This document shows, piece after piece, positions 11,882-20,914 of a stretch of 64,000 bases of DNA. Made by a program: the position numbers and the translations under genes. This stretch comes from RI-153 sp963721725 (lineage in GTDB: Bacteria; Chloroflexota; Anaerolineae; Caldilineales; Caldilineaceae), in contig CAVRLX010000013.1 of NCBI GenBank assembly GCA_963721725.1, positions 1 through 64,000 of the forward strand, read 5' to 3'. How positions within the stretch are numbered: the first letter of the stretch is position 1; each line of letters begins with the position of its first letter. A model generated the notes under the pieces. That model saw only the letters and a program-made list of their open reading frames with translations. It ran no database searches and was not told the origin of the DNA.

Positions 11882-13774
11882 TTACCCCTCCGCCATCTCA
11901 CCCCGCGCAAACTCTCCATGCCACAGCCGTTGCATCTCTGCGCTCTCTACCAGCAGATCATCCAACCTGCCCTGAGCAACGATGCGCCCGGCTTTGAGAA
12001 CAATCACCTGATCGGCCTGGCGCAGCACCCGCCGCCTGTGTGAAACCACCAAACAGGTGGGGGCATCTTCCTGAGAAAATACCCGCTCCCAAAGCAGACG
12101 CTCAGTTTCCACATCCAGCGCGCTGGAGAGGTCGTCAAAGACGAGCAATTCCGCATTGCGTACAAACATGCGCGCCGCGGCGGTGCGCTGGATCTGCCCA
12201 CCGGACAGCCGCACACCACGCGCACCGACCATCGTCTCCAGCGCGTCGGGCATGGCCGCCACATCGCGTTCCAGCACTGCCCGCTGGATCGCCCCCGGCA
12301 GATCAACGTGCGCTTCGGGCACTCCCATCAGGATGTTGTTGCGCAGGGTTTCGCTAAACAGGCGCGGAACCTGGCCGGTATAGGCACAGCGCGGCGGCAC
12401 AAAGAAGGTGGCTGGATCATCAACTGCTTCCCCATTCCAAACGATCTGCCCCGATTGGCGCGGGAGAAGGCCCAAGAGGGTTTTGAGCAGTGTGGTTTTG
12501 CCCGAACCGATCTGCCCGGTGATAACCGTAAACGAGCCGCGTGTCAGTTCCAGGGTGATATCGGTGATGCCGCCCGCCTGTGGTGGTGGGCAACCGAGCC
12601 GTTCCCGCCCACGAGCGCAGGGACGGCTGCCATCGCCTGTGGCGTATTCACCTCACCCCCAACCGGGTAGTGATACGTGAGATCGACGACACGCACCTCT
12701 TCTAGCCGGTCCGTGTGATTCTCCGGCTGGGGAGCCGCCGCAACCGAGCTGCCTTCTCCATAGAGCGGATGCGGGGCCGTCACGGTGCTGGGCGGCGCGC
12801 CCTGGGTGAGGGCTTCCATACGCTGAAACGAAATCCCCACCTGATGCGAATAGGTGATCACGTTGCCGATCGATGCGCATCCACACGGTGACAGTCCAGA
12901 TATTGGTGGTAAAGAGGGCAAAATCGCCAATGGTAAAAGTGTTGTCAATCATGGTCTGCGCCGCCAACAGCAGAATTAGCCCCGTGCCGATGGCGGTGGT
13001 GCTGCTGCCCAGCATGTCCACCATCTGGGTCAGCAGCCGATCTTTGACCATTACGGCGCGCCGTTGATCGTTCAGATCGGCAAAGTAGTCGACAATCCGC
13101 TCTTCGGCGTGGGCCACTTTGATCGCCTGTGTGTTGTTGAACATGTCGCCGATCAGACCGGTGACACGGCTGGTGGCCTCACGGCTCAGGGTGCGTGTCT
13201 GCTTGATCACGCGACTTAACCACTGCACCGCCACCACGATGAGGGCCAGGGGGGCAAAGGTCCCCACGGTAATCCACGGGTTGATCTGCCACATGATTGT
13301 CAGCGAGATAATCGAGGCAACCCCAAAGGCAACCATGTCTAGCACCCGAATCATCATTTCGGTGACTTCGTGGGTGTCGTCGCGCAATGTGCTGATCACC
13401 TGACCAGTGGATTGGGGTCGCCCTGTCACAGCCAGCGGCAGGGCCACCGCGCCCGGCAGATCGAGAATGCGGCTGAACAGGTTGCGGATCATCACGGCCA
13501 TGCTGTGATAGCGATAGGCAAAGTTGCCGTAAAATGCAATGACGATCCCAGACAGGGCCAGCGTGCCAATCAGCAATTGCCAGAGCGCCGCCGCCACCAC
13601 CCCAATTTGGGAGCCAGGTTCGCCGGTCAAGTAATTGTAGAAGCCGCGTAAGACCAGCCCCCCCATGGGGATCATCGCCAGGCGGAAGCCAAAGCCGCCC
13701 ATGTCCAGCAGCCAGTTGAGCCATTGAAACCGGATCAGGCGGAAGAGGTGACGGTAGGTATCGATTATGTTCAT
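11882..13774 (-). CDS. ABC exporter half-transporter B (degenerate Walker B; two frame breaks)
   Basis: Membrane domain (about 320 residues of hydrophobic helices) followed by an ATPase domain with GQIGSGKTT (Walker A), a canonical LSGGQ signature and SH in CLVVSHRR. Its Walker B reads LLVFDDLSSALD, so Asp replaces the catalytic Glu. Frame changes near 12885 (one base too many) and near 12590 (one base short) must be repaired to give one protein of about 630 residues. It overlaps the preceding half-transporter gene by ATGA at 13771-13774, so the two are translationally coupled and should form a heterodimer. Substrate unknown; multidrug or lipid export is typical for this family. Confidence 0.85.
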
Positions 13775-15621
13775 GCGAAGACTTCTTCCAATCCGGTTTG
13801 CAGCAGATGGACAAAATGGCTGTCAGGGTCAGCGGCCAGATCCGTGCGCTTGCCATATTCAAGGATGCGCCCGTCCTCCAAAATCATGATGTCATCGGCA
13901 CGCTGGATCGTCGCCAGCCGGTGGGCAATAATGATGCAGGTGCGCGCCCCGTGATCGCCAGCCAGCAGCCGGTTGAGTGCCGCTTCAATGCGCTGTTCGG
14001 TGGCAGGGTCCAGCCGCGACGACGCTTCGTCGAGAATGACCAGACCGGGATCGGCCAGAAAGACGCGTGTGAAGGCCAGCAGTTGTGCCTCCCCTGCCGA
14101 GAGGTTGCTGTCATCGCCGCTCAGTTCACTGTCCAAGCCGTTGGGCAGGCTTTGTAGCCACGTCGATAACCCCACTTCGTCCAACATCGCCAGGATGCGT
14201 GCGTCGGGGATGCGCCGATCGAAAAAGGTCAAGTTGTCGCGCACACTGGCATGGAAGAGTTGGACATCCTGGGTCACCATGCCAATGCGACCTTGAAGAT
14301 CGCTGCGCCGCGCCTGGCGCAGATCGAACATAGCGTCTGGCGTGCCCAGGCAGATGCTGCCACGGGTGGGGTCATAGAAGCGAAAGAGCAGCTTACTCAG
14401 GGTCGATTTGCCACTGCCTGTGCGCCCAAGCAGCCCCAAAATCGCTCCCGGCTCCAGATCGAACGAGAGATCATGGATAACCACCTCTTCTTGCGTCTTC
14501 TCCTCCGCTTCTGTGCCATCGCTTGCGCCATTTTGCAGAGCTTCGGCCAGCGGGGCCGAGAGCGGCACGGCATCGTCGTATTGAAACGAGACCTGCTTAA
14601 AGGTGACAGCCAGAGCACCTGTGGGCAGTGTCACCCCGTCGCCGTCGTGTAGCGTCGGCTGGATCTGGCGCAGTTTGACAATGCGGTTGAGCGCGGCGGT
14701 GGCGCGCTGAAGTTGGTCCACCATGTCCATCGTCTGCCACAGCGGCCCTTCCACCATTCCGATATAGTAAAAGATCACATAAACCGCGCCAATGGTCAGG
14801 TTCCCTGCCAGAAAGAGCCGTCCGCCGATCAAATGCGCGGCGGCATAGGCCAGGGCAAAGACCCAAATCGGCGTGGGGATGATCCAGGCGTCCAGGCGAA
14901 GCGCGCCCTGTGCCGCCCGCCAGCGACGGGCCAACATCTGATCCAGCCCGCGCAGCATGTACGTTTTGGCCCCATTGGTTTGGATATCTTCGGTGCCATT
15001 AAGACGTTCTTCCAAAAAGCCAAAGAGATCGGCATCGGCCGCGCGCAGGGCCTCCCAGCGCGGCGTAATGCGTTTGCGCAATTGGTTGACGATCCCCACG
15101 CTGATCAGCGCCACGATTGTAATGGTCACGCCGATCTGCCAGCTTTCGCGCCAGAGCATAACGACCACGCCCACCAGCAGCAGTCCATTGCCTACCAACG
15201 TCAGGATCATGCGCGAGAAGAAGTTGGCGAGTTCGTTGACATCGCCATCGACGCGCTCGATGAGTTCGCCCGGCGTGTGGGCTTTGTGAAACGACATATC
15301 CAGCCGCAGACAATGGCGCGCCAGATCGACGCGCAGCGCGTTGGTGGCCGTCCAGCCCACGACTTCGCCTATATAGGTGGCCGCCAACAAGGTGAGCTGT
15401 TGGACAATGGTAATCGCCATATAGAGCGCAGCCGCGCCCAACAAGGTCCGCAGTTGCCCCGTCTTTTGCAGACTGTCGAGAAAGAAGCGGATGATCTGCG
15501 GATTAATTAGTTGCAACGTAATTGTCAGCAGAACCAGGCCAGCCAGCCCGGCAACGCGCTGCCATTGTGGACCAAGATAGGCGGCCAGTAACCGTCCATA
15601 GCCACCTGTGGTATTGTTCAT
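13771..15621 (-). CDS. ABC exporter half-transporter A (degenerate signature motif)
   Basis: 616-residue half-transporter: a six-helix membrane domain (from LAGLVLLTITLQLINP), a linker rich in Glu near 380-395, then an ATPase domain with GRTGSGKST (Walker A), MVTQDVQLF (Q-loop), LVILDEASSRLD (Walker B with catalytic Glu) and IIAHRL (H-loop). Its signature motif is LSAGE instead of LSGGQ. ATG 15621 (MNNTTGGYGRLL) is chosen because the 36 residues in front of it in the open frame look non-coding. The Shine-Dalgarno is weak. It is first in a two-gene operon with half-transporter B. Confidence 0.9.
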   Translation of the reverse strand: MNNTTGGYGRLLAAYLGPQWQRVAGLAGLVLLTITLQLINPQIIRFFLDSLQKTGQLRTLLGAAALYMAITIVQQLTLLAATYIGEVVGWTATNALRVDLARHCLRLDMSFHKAHTPGELIERVDGDVNELANFFSRMILTLVGNGLLLVGVVVMLWRESWQIGVTITIVALISVGIVNQLRKRITPRWEALRAADADLFGFLEERLNGTEDIQTNGAKTYMLRGLDQMLARRWRAAQGALRLDAWIIPTPIWVFALAYAAAHLIGGRLFLAGNLTIGAVYVIFYYIGMVEGPLWQTMDMVDQLQRATAALNRIVKLRQIQPTLHDGDGVTLPTGALAVTFKQVSFQYDDAVPLSAPLAEALQNGASDGTEAEEKTQEEVVIHDLSFDLEPGAILGLLGRTGSGKSTLSKLLFRFYDPTRGSICLGTPDAMFDLRQARRSDLQGRIGMVTQDVQLFHASVRDNLTFFDRRIPDARILAMLDEVGLSTWLQSLPNGLDSELSGDDSNLSAGEAQLLAFTRVFLADPGLVILDEASSRLDPATEQRIEAALNRLLAGDHGARTCIIIAHRLATIQRADDIMILEDGRILEYGKRTDLAADPDSHFVHLLQTGLEEVFA

Positions 15622-16112
15622 CTTTGGTTTGCTCTCGTGCAATAGCCGGACGGTACAACCCGGCAAAGTGGGCATTTGACGAACGGGCAGTATACCACAT
15701 TGGGTCTGATTTTGAGGGCCGCAGGGCAATTGGTATCCTCGTCCCCGATGCTTGGCTTTTCTTCCCTTATACTTTGTGATAATTTTGACAATCCAAGATC
15801 GCTATGCTAGGATTCAGGAAAGATTATCCTCAAACAAATCCATATTCGTGGCTTCCAAAAGGCAAACACGCTTGCCAAAAATTGACCCTTTTCTGTTTGT
15901 TGCACATGACATTTTGACCCAGGTAGGCTAGAATAGCCAGAGATTTTTGAAACTCGTGCAGACTTTCCCTCTGCACACATCAATTTGACTGTTTATTTTG
16001 ACTGTTTATTTTCATCTGTTTATACAACAGACGGGTGAGTATCCAGCATGGTTATCCAAAGCAGAGTTCGACACCAGGTACGGGATACTGGCAGAAAGGA
16101 GGCCAGATAGCA
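15622..16112. other. Divergent regulatory region, ABC exporter / Rieske operon
   Basis: About 490 bases with no gene, AT-rich. It must carry promoters for the exporter (minus) and the respiratory operon (plus). The visible feature is a 13-bp tandem repeat at 15984-16023. An in-frame extension of the Rieske gene back to 16035 is rejected because AAAGGAGG stands correctly before ATG 16113. Confidence 0.6.
15984..16023 (+). repeat. 13-bp tandem repeat (TTTGACTGTTTAT) upstream of respiratory operon
   Basis: Two exact copies, 15984-15996 and 15997-16009, are followed by a degenerate third copy, TTTCATCTGTTTAT (16010-16023). The helical-turn-like spacing would suit cooperative binding of a regulator, and each unit includes a TTGACT that resembles a -35 element. 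Function is not known. Confidence 0.7.
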
Positions 16113-17048
16113 ATGGCGAATGAACAATGGCAGGCACGTGTAGACCGTGCACAACAAATGGCCGCCGAGCGTCTTGGGGTAGATGTAGCCATCATGCAAC
16201 CCCCTCGGCAACCGGGGGCTGGTGGCGCGGCTGCCCCTGAAGCCGCCGAACCGGTGGCCGCTGCGCAACCAGTAATAGCGCAAACTGCTGCCCACCCTGT
16301 TGCAGCCGCCCCTGTGGCCGCGGCCGCCGCACCAAGCAACGCCGCAGCCCAACGCATTGCCGAGGCCAAAGCCAGAGCCGCTGCCACCAATGGGGGCGCA
16401 ACCTCTGTTGCCGCACCCGCTGCCGCGCCGGCTGCTCGACCAGCCGCACCCAAGCCTGTGGCTGCGCCCGTTGCCGCCGCAGAACCGCAAGAAGTGGGTC
16501 AACCTGGCATCAACCGCCGTGAGTTTATGACCTATGCCTGGGGGGCCGCGTTGGGGCTGTTGACTTTGGAAATTGGGGTTACAACCTACGCCTTTATGTA
16601 CCCGCGTTTCCGGGCGGGCGAGTTTGGCGGTGCTTTTCAGCTCTCAGCCAGCGAAATACCGGCGGCAGATGCTCCCCCCAGTGGCAAAACGGCGGGCAAA
16701 TTCTGGCTGGTGGACACAGAAACAGGTCCCAAAGCCCTGTATATGGTTTGTACACATCTAGGCTGTCTGTACAAGTGGGAGCCATCGAATTTTCGCTTTG
16801 AATGTCCCTGTCACGGCTCCAAATTTAGCCACGACGGCCATTATATTGAGGGGCCAGCCCCACGTTCCCTTGATCAATTTGTGATTGACGTGGTCGAAAA
16901 TGGACAAGTAGTTTCCAGCACCGAAAGTACGCCTGACGCCATTGTTCCTCCCACTCTGCCAGGACCTGATGCCCAGATTCTTGTACAGACAGGGCGTCGT
17001 ATTGTGGGCAAGCCGGCGGCGACATCACCTGCGCGTGCCGAAGCCTAA
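16113..17048 (+). CDS. Rieske iron-sulfur protein of a bc-type complex, with long Ala/Pro-rich N-terminus
   Basis: Electron carrier of the quinol-oxidising complex. The 2Fe-2S ligands are in CTHLGC (213-218) and CPCHGS (231-236). A membrane segment (AWGAALGLLTLEIGVTTYAFM) follows a twin-arginine-like NRREFM at about residue 138, suggesting Tat insertion. The first about 135 residues are an Ala/Pro-rich, low-complexity region, which would stay in the cytoplasm and is unusual for Rieske proteins. ATG 16113 has AAAGGAGG 10 bases upstream. It is followed at 95 bases by cytochrome b and then cytochrome c, an apparent operon. Confidence 0.92.
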   Translation: MANEQWQARVDRAQQMAAERLGVDVAIMQPPRQPGAGGAAAPEAAEPVAAAQPVIAQTAAHPVAAAPVAAAAAPSNAAAQRIAEAKARAAATNGGATSVAAPAAAPAARPAAPKPVAAPVAAAEPQEVGQPGINRREFMTYAWGAALGLLTLEIGVTTYAFMYPRFRAGEFGGAFQLSASEIPAADAPPSGKTAGKFWLVDTETGPKALYMVCTHLGCLYKWEPSNFRFECPCHGSKFSHDGHYIEGPAPRSLDQFVIDVVENGQVVSSTESTPDAIVPPTLPGPDAQILVQTGRRIVGKPAATSPARAEA

Positions 17049-17143
17049 CCCAGTTATATAGCCGCACGCCCTTGTTGGCAGTGTGGTTTGTCGGAGCAGT
17101 GTCTAACCAAAGGGTATTTGTTCAGTAGGAGAAAGACAAAGCC

Positions 17144-18769
17144 ATGAGTGTCACACAAGACATTCGCGAGAAGGGTCTAATCGGCGCCACCACAGCCGCC
17201 CTGGATGATGTCTTCACCCGCATCACAGCGGGCATCAGCCCCGGCGAGTTTCGCAAAATGTTGCGTGGCGAGCCGGCGGGTCGTCCCAATCCTCGCCTCA
17301 AGCCACACAGTGAAGCCTTTTTACTCCACATTAAGCCAACCTATTACCACGAGAGCGTGACCCGTTTTAACCATACTTTCCGGTTGGGGCTGCTCTCTAC
17401 TTACCTTTTCTTTTTTGAATTGATCACGGGCCTCGTGCTCATGATCTGGTATGCCCCTTCGCCAGAACGGGCCTATGTAGACATGATCCGGCTGTTGACC
17501 AATGTCCCGTTTGGTCAATTTCTGCGCGATCTGCATCGGCTGGGGGCAGAGGCCATGGTGGTTTTTGTCACGGCCCACATGGTACGCACCTATCTCACGG
17601 GCAGTTACAAAGCGCCGCGCCAGTTTACGTGGTTCACCGGTGTCATCTTGCTGGTTCTCACCCTTTTCCTGAGCTTTTCCGGCTATCTGCTCCCCTGGGA
17701 TCAGTTGGCTTTCTGGGCGGTGACCATCGGCACGTCTATGGCTGAAGCTGTGCCGCCCGCTGTTGTGGGCGAGACTGTGAACTTACTGGCCCGCGGTGCG
17801 CCTGATATTGGAGCCAACGGCCTGCTGCGCTTCTATCTGTTGCATGTGATCTTCCTGCCGCTGATTCTGTTGCTCTTCTTCTTTGTCCACTACTACAAAG
17901 TGGTCCACTTTGGCATCAGCCTGCCCGCCGACGAAGAAGAAGTGGGCGAAGATACCGCCAACCGTGTTCCCGCCGACAAACGGGTCTACTTCTTGCCCGA
18001 TGTCATGGTGGACGAGTTGAGTTTATTGACGGCTTTCACGACGCTGACTATCTTCGTCACCGTCTTTTATTTCCAAGCGCCGTTAGAGAATATCGCCAAT
18101 CCGCAGTCAACGCCGCTACACACGGTTGCGCCGTGGTATTTCTATTGGCTGCAAGGGTTGCTCAAAATTGCCGATAAGTTCATTGCAGGCGTGCTGATTC
18201 CAGGCGTGCTGCTTGTGTTGCTCATGGCAATTCCGTATATCGACTTCAACCCCAGCCGTCGTGCGCGTGATCGCCGTGTTGCCATTGTCAGCGGCATTGT
18301 GGCCGGCGCGGTGATGATTGTTCTCAGTTGGATGGGAACGCCTGATTATGCGGTCAAGGGTGCGCCCTCGGTGGAAGTTGTGCAGGAGTTGATGCCCGAA
18401 GAGGGCGCTGGCCTTGTGCGCGAAATCGGCTATGCCCATCTGCCCCTCGGAACCTATCGCAGCGATGAGCATTATGAAGTCGAAGATGAAGAGTTCGCCG
18501 AATTGCTGCACGAATTCAGCGAAGGGGTCCGCTTCTATGAAGAAAGCGACCGGGATTTCAACGATGCTTATGCTGAGCTAACCATCACGCAGGATCAGCC
18601 ATCGTTGAAAAAGCTTAACTGGCAGGTACACTGGTACGATTCTCAGGGCATTGAAGGCCGCTTCGAGCGCAGTTTCTGGCTGCACGAAAGCTCGCTCTAC
18701 TGGGAGCAGTATGGCTGGAAGGCCGAGTTTGCCAAGTACCTATCCAAAATGCGAATGCTAAACTTCTAA
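17144..18769 (+). CDS. Cytochrome b of a bc-type quinol oxidase complex, with soluble C-terminal extension
   Basis: Integral membrane dihaem cytochrome b. Haem-ligand histidines lie in HRLGAEAMVVFVTAHMVR and LLHVIFLPLILLLFFFVHYY. SGYLLPWDQ is the conserved Qo-region motif, and APWYFYWLQ stands where PEWY is usual. The protein spans both the b6-like half and a subunit-IV-like half (helices from LTAFTTLTIFVTVFYF to IVSGIVAGAVMIVLSW). After the last helix near residue 405 it continues for about 135 mostly charged residues (LMPEEGAGLVREIG ... YLSKMRMLNF), which is not part of the standard core. AGGAGAAAG precedes the ATG. Total 541 residues. Confidence 0.93.
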   Translation: MSVTQDIREKGLIGATTAALDDVFTRITAGISPGEFRKMLRGEPAGRPNPRLKPHSEAFLLHIKPTYYHESVTRFNHTFRLGLLSTYLFFFELITGLVLMIWYAPSPERAYVDMIRLLTNVPFGQFLRDLHRLGAEAMVVFVTAHMVRTYLTGSYKAPRQFTWFTGVILLVLTLFLSFSGYLLPWDQLAFWAVTIGTSMAEAVPPAVVGETVNLLARGAPDIGANGLLRFYLLHVIFLPLILLLFFFVHYYKVVHFGISLPADEEEVGEDTANRVPADKRVYFLPDVMVDELSLLTAFTTLTIFVTVFYFQAPLENIANPQSTPLHTVAPWYFYWLQGLLKIADKFIAGVLIPGVLLVLLMAIPYIDFNPSRRARDRRVAIVSGIVAGAVMIVLSWMGTPDYAVKGAPSVEVVQELMPEEGAGLVREIGYAHLPLGTYRSDEHYEVEDEEFAELLHEFSEGVRFYEESDRDFNDAYAELTITQDQPSLKKLNWQVHWYDSQGIEGRFERSFWLHESSLYWEQYGWKAEFAKYLSKMRMLNF

Positions 18770-18789
18770 GCCGAGGAGCAACGAACGAC

Positions 18790-19671
18790 ATGCAGGGTCT
18801 ATTTATCAAGTCTCCTATCCTGAAAATTGTTCTGGGCATCCTCGCCTCGCTGATTGCGATTGCCCTGGTTCTGGTGGTGCTCCTCACCGAGGAGACCCGT
18901 ATGGAAGCCCAGACCGGCAGTTGGCAAGGGCGCGAGATCGAAAACGGCGCAGCTCTTTTCGCCAACAATTGTGCAAGCTGTCATGGGCCGGATGGTAGAG
19001 GCGGTGCCGGGCCAGCCTTACGAAGTCATTACTTTTTCACGGATACGGGTCGTCTGGCTGATGTTGGCTGGGCAGGCACGCTTTATGACTACGTCGAACT
19101 GACGGTGGCCGCAGGTCGCCCCAGCAAGACAAGTGGTCAGTGGTCTGTGATTATGCCTACGTGGGGTCAAGCCTATGGCGGGCCGATGCGCGATGATCAA
19201 GTCCGTGCTGTGACTGCCTATGTAGTCAATTGGCAAAATGATGCGCTGGCCCAAACCGCCGAGGAAGATCCGTGGATTCCCTTCCAGGATGTACGCAAGC
19301 CTGTTTCGCAACAGAGCATCGATCCACCACCGCTGGAAGAAGGGACAGCCGCTGTTAGTGAGGGTCCGCTCGAGCCTGACGCGCTTTTTACCAGCATGGG
19401 CTGTGTTGCCTGCCACAATCTGACCGAGCCACAGACCGCCGATAACCGTGGTCCCGTCGGTCCCAACATGGGCAACTTGGCCGAAAATGCCGCTACCCGT
19501 GTCGAGGGCCTGAGCGCTGCCGAATATGTTCACCAGAGCATTGTAGAACCGAGTGCCTACTTGGTGGATGGCTATATGGATGGCCTGATGCCCAAGACGT
19601 TTGCTGAAACCATGAGCGAAGACGAAATCAACGCTTTGGTTGAGTGGCTCTTGGTCCAAAGCGGCGGCTGA
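18790..19671 (+). CDS. Membrane-anchored dihaem cytochrome c
   Basis: One N-terminal membrane anchor (IVLGILASLIAIALVLVVLL) and two class I cytochrome c domains with CASCH at 61-65 and CVACH at 205-209. It lies 20 bases after cytochrome b, so it is most likely the c-type electron acceptor of the same complex. Candidate haem methionines are in PTWGQAYGGPM and GLMPKTF. GAGGAG precedes ATG 18790. 293 residues. A repeat element and an intrinsic terminator follow. Confidence 0.93.
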   Translation: MQGLFIKSPILKIVLGILASLIAIALVLVVLLTEETRMEAQTGSWQGREIENGAALFANNCASCHGPDGRGGAGPALRSHYFFTDTGRLADVGWAGTLYDYVELTVAAGRPSKTSGQWSVIMPTWGQAYGGPMRDDQVRAVTAYVVNWQNDALAQTAEEDPWIPFQDVRKPVSQQSIDPPPLEEGTAAVSEGPLEPDALFTSMGCVACHNLTEPQTADNRGPVGPNMGNLAENAATRVEGLSAAEYVHQSIVEPSAYLVDGYMDGLMPKTFAETMSEDEINALVEWLLVQSGG

Positions 19672-19689
19672 TTCTAAATTTTCGTATCT

Positions 19690-19776
19690 ATGCAGGTCCA
19701 GGGTGCGACGCACTCGCCACGCAGAACTTCTAGCCCGATCCTGTTCTGGCGAGTGCGTCGCACCTGAACAGTTACA
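19690..19776. repeat. Palindromic element family A, copy 1
   Basis: Arms GGTGCGACGCACTCGCCA (19702-19719) and its exact complement (19747-19764) enclose a 27-base loop. Outer sequence TGCAGGTCCAG / CCTGAACAGTTAC extends the element. Three other copies are in this window at about 21790, 27424 and 57431. Confidence 0.85.
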
Positions 19777-19788
19777 AATTTTCTATGT

Positions 19789-19822
19789 AAAAAGGGTCGT
19801 ACCACAGGTGCGACCCTTTTTT
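19789..19822 (+). terminator. Intrinsic terminator of the Rieske-cytochrome operon
   Basis: AAAAAGGGTCG (19789-19799) pairs with CGACCCTTTTT (19811-19821) and runs into a T tract. It is the end of the three-gene respiratory operon. Confidence 0.85.
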
Positions 19823-19929
19823 ATTTCAACCGCACGCTATAACGTCTCAATCCATGTCCGTACGGAGAACAGAGACAGCATCAGATTCGAGTGCATCAAT
19901 CTTGTACACCGCTATATTGAATATCTTCT

Positions 19930-19961
19930 ATATTGACAAATTTCAATTTATGAATTACACT
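19930..19961 (+). promoter_or_regulatory. arsR promoter with overlapping ArsR box
   Basis: TTGACA (19933-19938), 17-base spacer and TACACT (19956-19961) form a promoter. The -35 box lies inside the imperfect palindrome ATTGACAAATTTCAAT (19932-19947), the typical shape of an ArsR operator. Repressor binding would block polymerase until arsenite is bound. Confidence 0.75.
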
Positions 19962-20006
19962 CTCGTTATCGGTTCGAGGGGATTCTCACTTGAAAGAGTT
20001 CGTCGC

Positions 20007-20342
20007 ATGACCATTACCATCCAAGAAAACTGCTGTGCGCCCATTCAGCCGTTGCGTTTAGACGAAGCCCACGCCATCGATCTGGCCGCGGTCTTCAAGG
20101 CCATAGGCAATCCCGTACGGCTGCAAATGCTGGACATTCTCAGTCGCCAAAGCGGGCAAGTATGTGTCTGTGATATTGAATCACACTTTGATCTCTCGCA
20201 GCCCACAATTTCCCATCATCTGCGCGTATTGCGCCAAGTTGGCTTGGTGGATAGCGAACAGCGGGGCACGTGGGTCTACTACTTTGTGCGCGCCGACACC
20301 ATGAACACGCTGCGTGCATTTCTGCGTGATTTCTGTTGTTAG
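20007..20342 (+). CDS. arsR: ArsR-family arsenite-responsive repressor
   Basis: 111-residue winged-helix repressor. CVCD at 53-56 (in GQVCVCDIE) is the classic As(III)-binding site on the helix before the recognition helix. Further Cys pairs are at the N-terminus (ENCCAP) and the extreme C-terminus (DFCC). The DNA-binding part reads LSQPTISHHLRVLRQVGLV. ATG 20007 is chosen; the in-frame extension to 19854 would overlap the promoter and operator. An ArsR box lies both before this gene and before the next gene (20359-20380). Confidence 0.9.
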   Translation: MTITIQENCCAPIQPLRLDEAHAIDLAAVFKAIGNPVRLQMLDILSRQSGQVCVCDIESHFDLSQPTISHHLRVLRQVGLVDSEQRGTWVYYFVRADTMNTLRAFLRDFCC

Positions 20343-20358
20343 GATTTTTTTTGTTTCA

Positions 20359-20380
20359 TATATTGACATTTTTCAATATA
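20359..20380 (+). promoter_or_regulatory. Second ArsR box, in front of arsN-arsM
   Basis: ATATTGA (20360-20366) and TCAATAT (20373-20379) are exact complements around CATTTT, matching the box before arsR (ATTGACA..TTCAAT). It sits 26 bases before the next start codon. This suggests arsN-arsM are repressed separately as well as through arsR. Confidence 0.75.
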
Positions 20381-20405
20381 ACGACTCAACAAGAGAGGAA
20401 ACCAT

Positions 20406-20856
20406 ATGTCACAGACTGCCACCATTGCCATTGAACAGGCCACAGCGACCGATCTTTCTGCAATTCTGCGGTTGCTAGGCGATCACCACTTGCCATTGGA
20501 TGGCATAGCCGATCATCTCGCCAACGCGCTGATCTTGCGGGCTGGCAACGATGTAGTGGGCAGTGTCGCCCTGGAAATGTACGGCTCATCTGCGCTGCTG
20601 CGCTCGCTGGCGGTTGCGCCCGGCTTATCAAGGGCAGCAATTGGGGCAAAAGTTGACTGAAGCCATGCTGGCCGCAGCCGCCAACCGTGGCGTCCAACAG
20701 GTCTATTTACTCACCGAGACTGCCGCTGACTTTTTCCCACGCTTTGGTTTTCAGCCGATTGCGCGCTCCGCTGTGGATCCGGCGGTGCAAACCTCCATCG
20801 AATTTACCAGCGCCTGCCCGGCCAGCGCCGTGGCAATGGTTGTTATGTTGAAGTAA
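20406..20856 (+). CDS. ArsN-like GNAT N-acetyltransferase (one frame break)
   Basis: GNAT acetyltransferase of the type often found in ars operons. LRSLAVAP leads into the acetyl-CoA loop QGQQLGQKL, followed by VYLLTETAADFFPRFGF and a C-terminal SACPASAVAMVVML, features of the ArsN2 subgroup. The frame breaks near 20625. Removing one C from GCGCCCGGCT gives VAPAYQGQQLG and the stop at 20856, about 150 residues. GAGAGGAAA precedes the ATG. The chemistry of ArsN2 proteins is not well defined; acetylation of an arsenical or other small molecule is assumed from the fold and the neighbours. Confidence 0.82.
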
Positions 20857-20914
20857 CCCTATGCAGGAGACCGTTTTCAATCTTCATTACTCTCTATCCA
20901 AAAGGAAAATCACC

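Noticed and set aside
19960..19990. GGTTCGAG resembling a tRNA T-loop
   Set aside because: No matching acceptor, D or anticodon stems around it. It is leader sequence of arsR.
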